Of a stretch of 64,000 nucleotides of DNA, positions 63,005-64,000 are shown piece after piece. The notes beneath the pieces were generated by a model. It worked only from the letters and a program-made list of their open reading frames with translations, was not told the DNA's origin and ran no database searches. The stretch covers positions 5,064,939-5,128,938 of the forward strand of contig OZ252236.1 of NCBI GenBank assembly GCA_965249455.1, given 5' to 3'. A program made the translations under genes and the position numbers. How positions within the stretch are numbered: the first letter of the stretch is position 1; the number at the start of each line of letters is the position of its first letter. The DNA is from Jiulongibacter sp024742395 (GTDB lineage Bacteria; Bacteroidota; Bacteroidia; Cytophagales; Spirosomataceae).

Positions 63005-63043
63005 GACTTTTGCAAGCTTTCAATTTAAAGGCTACTGAGTAAT
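63005..63043 (+). repeat. Direct repeat, copy 2 (partner 62747-62785)
   Basis: The same boxes and spacing as 62747-62785, with the filler sequence diverged. Confidence 0.5.
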
Positions 63044-63136
63044 CTCCTTTTGTCTGTTTGCACTTGCTGGAATGCCTATCATGACAAAGTGAAAGTGTAA
63101 AGAAGTTGTATTTTTTTTGTTAGAGTTAATCAAAGA

Positions 63137-63163
63137 AAGCCGTTTCAAACTGGAACGGCTTTA
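63137..63163 (-). terminator. Hairpin downstream of the WYL-like gene
   Basis: AAAGCCGTTTC and GGAACGGCTTT form an 11-bp stem with one G-U, and TTTCTTTG follows on the minus strand. It lies 50 bp past the gene's stop. Confidence 0.6.
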
Positions 63164-63213
63164 CTTAGTTCGGAAGTTACCTTTTAACAAAAAAGAAATG
63201 TTAAATCTTCCAA

Positions 63214-63591
63214 CTACGAATTTGGCTCATTATCCTCAAAATGCCCATTTTCAGAGTTTCCTAAATGTGAGCCCTTATAAATATTTTCAAACCCTTCTAC
63301 TTTTTCAATAAATTCATCATAAGCGGCATAATAGAAGACAGCCCAATCAATAACTTCGAAATGCTCTTCTGTTTCTTTAATTCGAATTATATCAGTTAAT
63401 CTAAAGTAGTGAAAGTTGTTTATTTTAGGTACATATCCCCAGAGGTAAGCATTCTGCACCTTATCTTGACCAATCAAATATGGATCAAAGTCAACTTCGA
63501 AATTCTTATAATTACCATATTCAAATGTCACAATTAACTGTCTCTTATTAATAATTGCCTTAAGTATTGTACTCTTATATTGTTCTTGCAT
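63214..63591 (-). CDS. Small WYL-domain-like protein
   Basis: A 125-residue soluble protein. The pattern ILKAIINKRQLIVTFEYGNYKNFEVD, PYLIGQDKVQNAYLWGYVPKINN and FHYFRLTDIIRI resembles the ligand-binding WYL domain (hydrophobic strand, P-Y-x-L/I, Y-L-W-G-Y, F-R-L). No helix-turn-helix precedes it. The C-terminal 25 residues are acidic and low in complexity. WYL domains often regulate defence or DNA-repair genes, but this stand-alone copy next to a degenerate region has no visible partner here. The family call is by motif recollection. Confidence 0.55.
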   Translation of the reverse strand: MQEQYKSTILKAIINKRQLIVTFEYGNYKNFEVDFDPYLIGQDKVQNAYLWGYVPKINNFHYFRLTDIIRIKETEEHFEVIDWAVFYYAAYDEFIEKVEGFENIYKGSHLGNSENGHFEDNEPNS

Positions 63592-63797
63592 GGTTTATTT
63601 AAATCTAATGTCTTGGAGTTATTTTCTGTATCATAGTTTTAACTTTTTAGTAAGCATTATTTGAAGCCAAAATCAGACCATTTTTGTCGTCGATTTCTGA
63701 TTTACATAGTCAAAGAAGCCATTATGGTCGATAAGTTTTCAGTTTGATATATATGATATTAATTTCACATAAAAGTTATGTGGATTTATTTTGATTT

Positions 63798-63830
63798 AAA
63801 CCCTTTTGGCTTTGCCTTTAGGGTTTTTTA
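63798..63830 (+). terminator. Terminator-like hairpin near the right end
   Basis: AAACCC and GGGTTT enclose a nested GGC/GCC stem, followed by a T-run. No plus-strand gene lies upstream in this window, so it may serve a short unannotated transcript. The rest of 63592-64000 shows no gene. Confidence 0.55.
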
Positions 63831-63862
63831 TTGAGTAACTTATAAAAATGAAATAGTGTTTA

Positions 63863-63892
63863 TGTAACCCTCCCCTTTTTGTAACCCTCCCC
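63863..63892 (+). repeat. Short tandem repeat TGTAACCCTCCCC
   Basis: Two identical 13-bp copies (63863-63875 and 63880-63892) are separated by four Ts. Function unknown. Confidence 0.6.
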
Positions 63893-64000
63893 AAAAATAG
63901 GACAAGTTAAAATGCGACAATAAACGTTTCAATTCCTGTTAGGTACGATTAAGGCACTAAGTTTTGAGATTATAAATTTTTCTACTTCATTGATTTCAAT

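Larger units (their letters stand above)
61090..63136. other. 2-kb AT-rich region without intact genes
   Basis: No open frame longer than about 75 codons is convincing on either strand. It contains the decayed coding remnant at 61664-62038, an ATAGCTGG/CCAGCTAT inverted pair near 61196 and 61300, and a direct repeat at 62747 and 63005. The look is that of an old, decaying insertion next to a tRNA gene. Confidence 0.5.

Overview
The window looks like a chromosomal segment from a low-GC member of the Bacteroidota, most likely the Cytophagales. Four things point there: tandem arrays of ~800-residue FtsX/MacB-like permeases, an alternative complex III (act) cluster joined to an aa3-type oxidase (cta) cluster, promoters of the Bacteroidota form TTG-N17-23-TAnnTTTG ahead of many genes, and weak or absent Shine-Dalgarno sequences. 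No rRNA, CRISPR array or intact insertion sequence was found.

Region 1 (1-19.7 kb) is an ABC efflux/stress array. One MacB/LolD-type ATPase and one HlyD-type adaptor are followed on the minus strand by six paralogous FtsX-like permeases, the last cut by the window edge. A decayed 3' end of a further permease sits among them. A sigma-54-dependent response regulator and its membrane histidine kinase run divergently. A near-consensus -24/-12 promoter lies ahead of the adaptor gene, with a palindrome TGTTC-N6-GAACA about 75 bp upstream of it. The same palindrome recurs upstream of one internal permease, which suggests a two-output regulon. A small exported thioredoxin converges on the kinase.

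Region 2 (19.7-22.6 kb) holds an ECF-type sigma factor, a translationally coupled single-pass membrane protein (probable anti-sigma factor) and an outer-membrane beta-barrel protein.

Region 3 (22.7-39.2 kb) is the conserved information-processing block: tRNA-Tyr, tRNA-Gly, tRNA-Thr, tuf, an MFS exporter gene (an interloper), tRNA-Trp, secE, nusG, rplK, rplA, rplJ, rplL, rpoB, rpoC, then glmM. Promoters, intrinsic terminators and an rplL-rpoB attenuator-like hairpin can be seen.

Region 4 (39.2-55.7 kb, minus strand) is a ~16.5 kb respiratory gene run. From one clear promoter at 55.7 kb it goes actA, actB, actC, actD, actE, actF, ctaC, ctaD, a terminator-like hairpin, then ctaA, ctaB, two subunit III genes, subunit IV, a SCO copper chaperone, a DUF420 protein and a small CxxC membrane protein. 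Together these would make the quinol:cytochrome c oxidoreductase, the terminal oxidase, heme A, and the copper-insertion machinery.

Region 5 (55.9-61.1 kb) holds tRNA-Cys, rpsA, an HNH nuclease gene with a structured leader, smpB, a candidate small RNA, hflX and tRNA-Arg. Region 6 (61.1-64 kb) is AT-rich and mostly non-coding, with a degenerate possibly transposase-like fragment, a short direct repeat and an orphan WYL-like gene.
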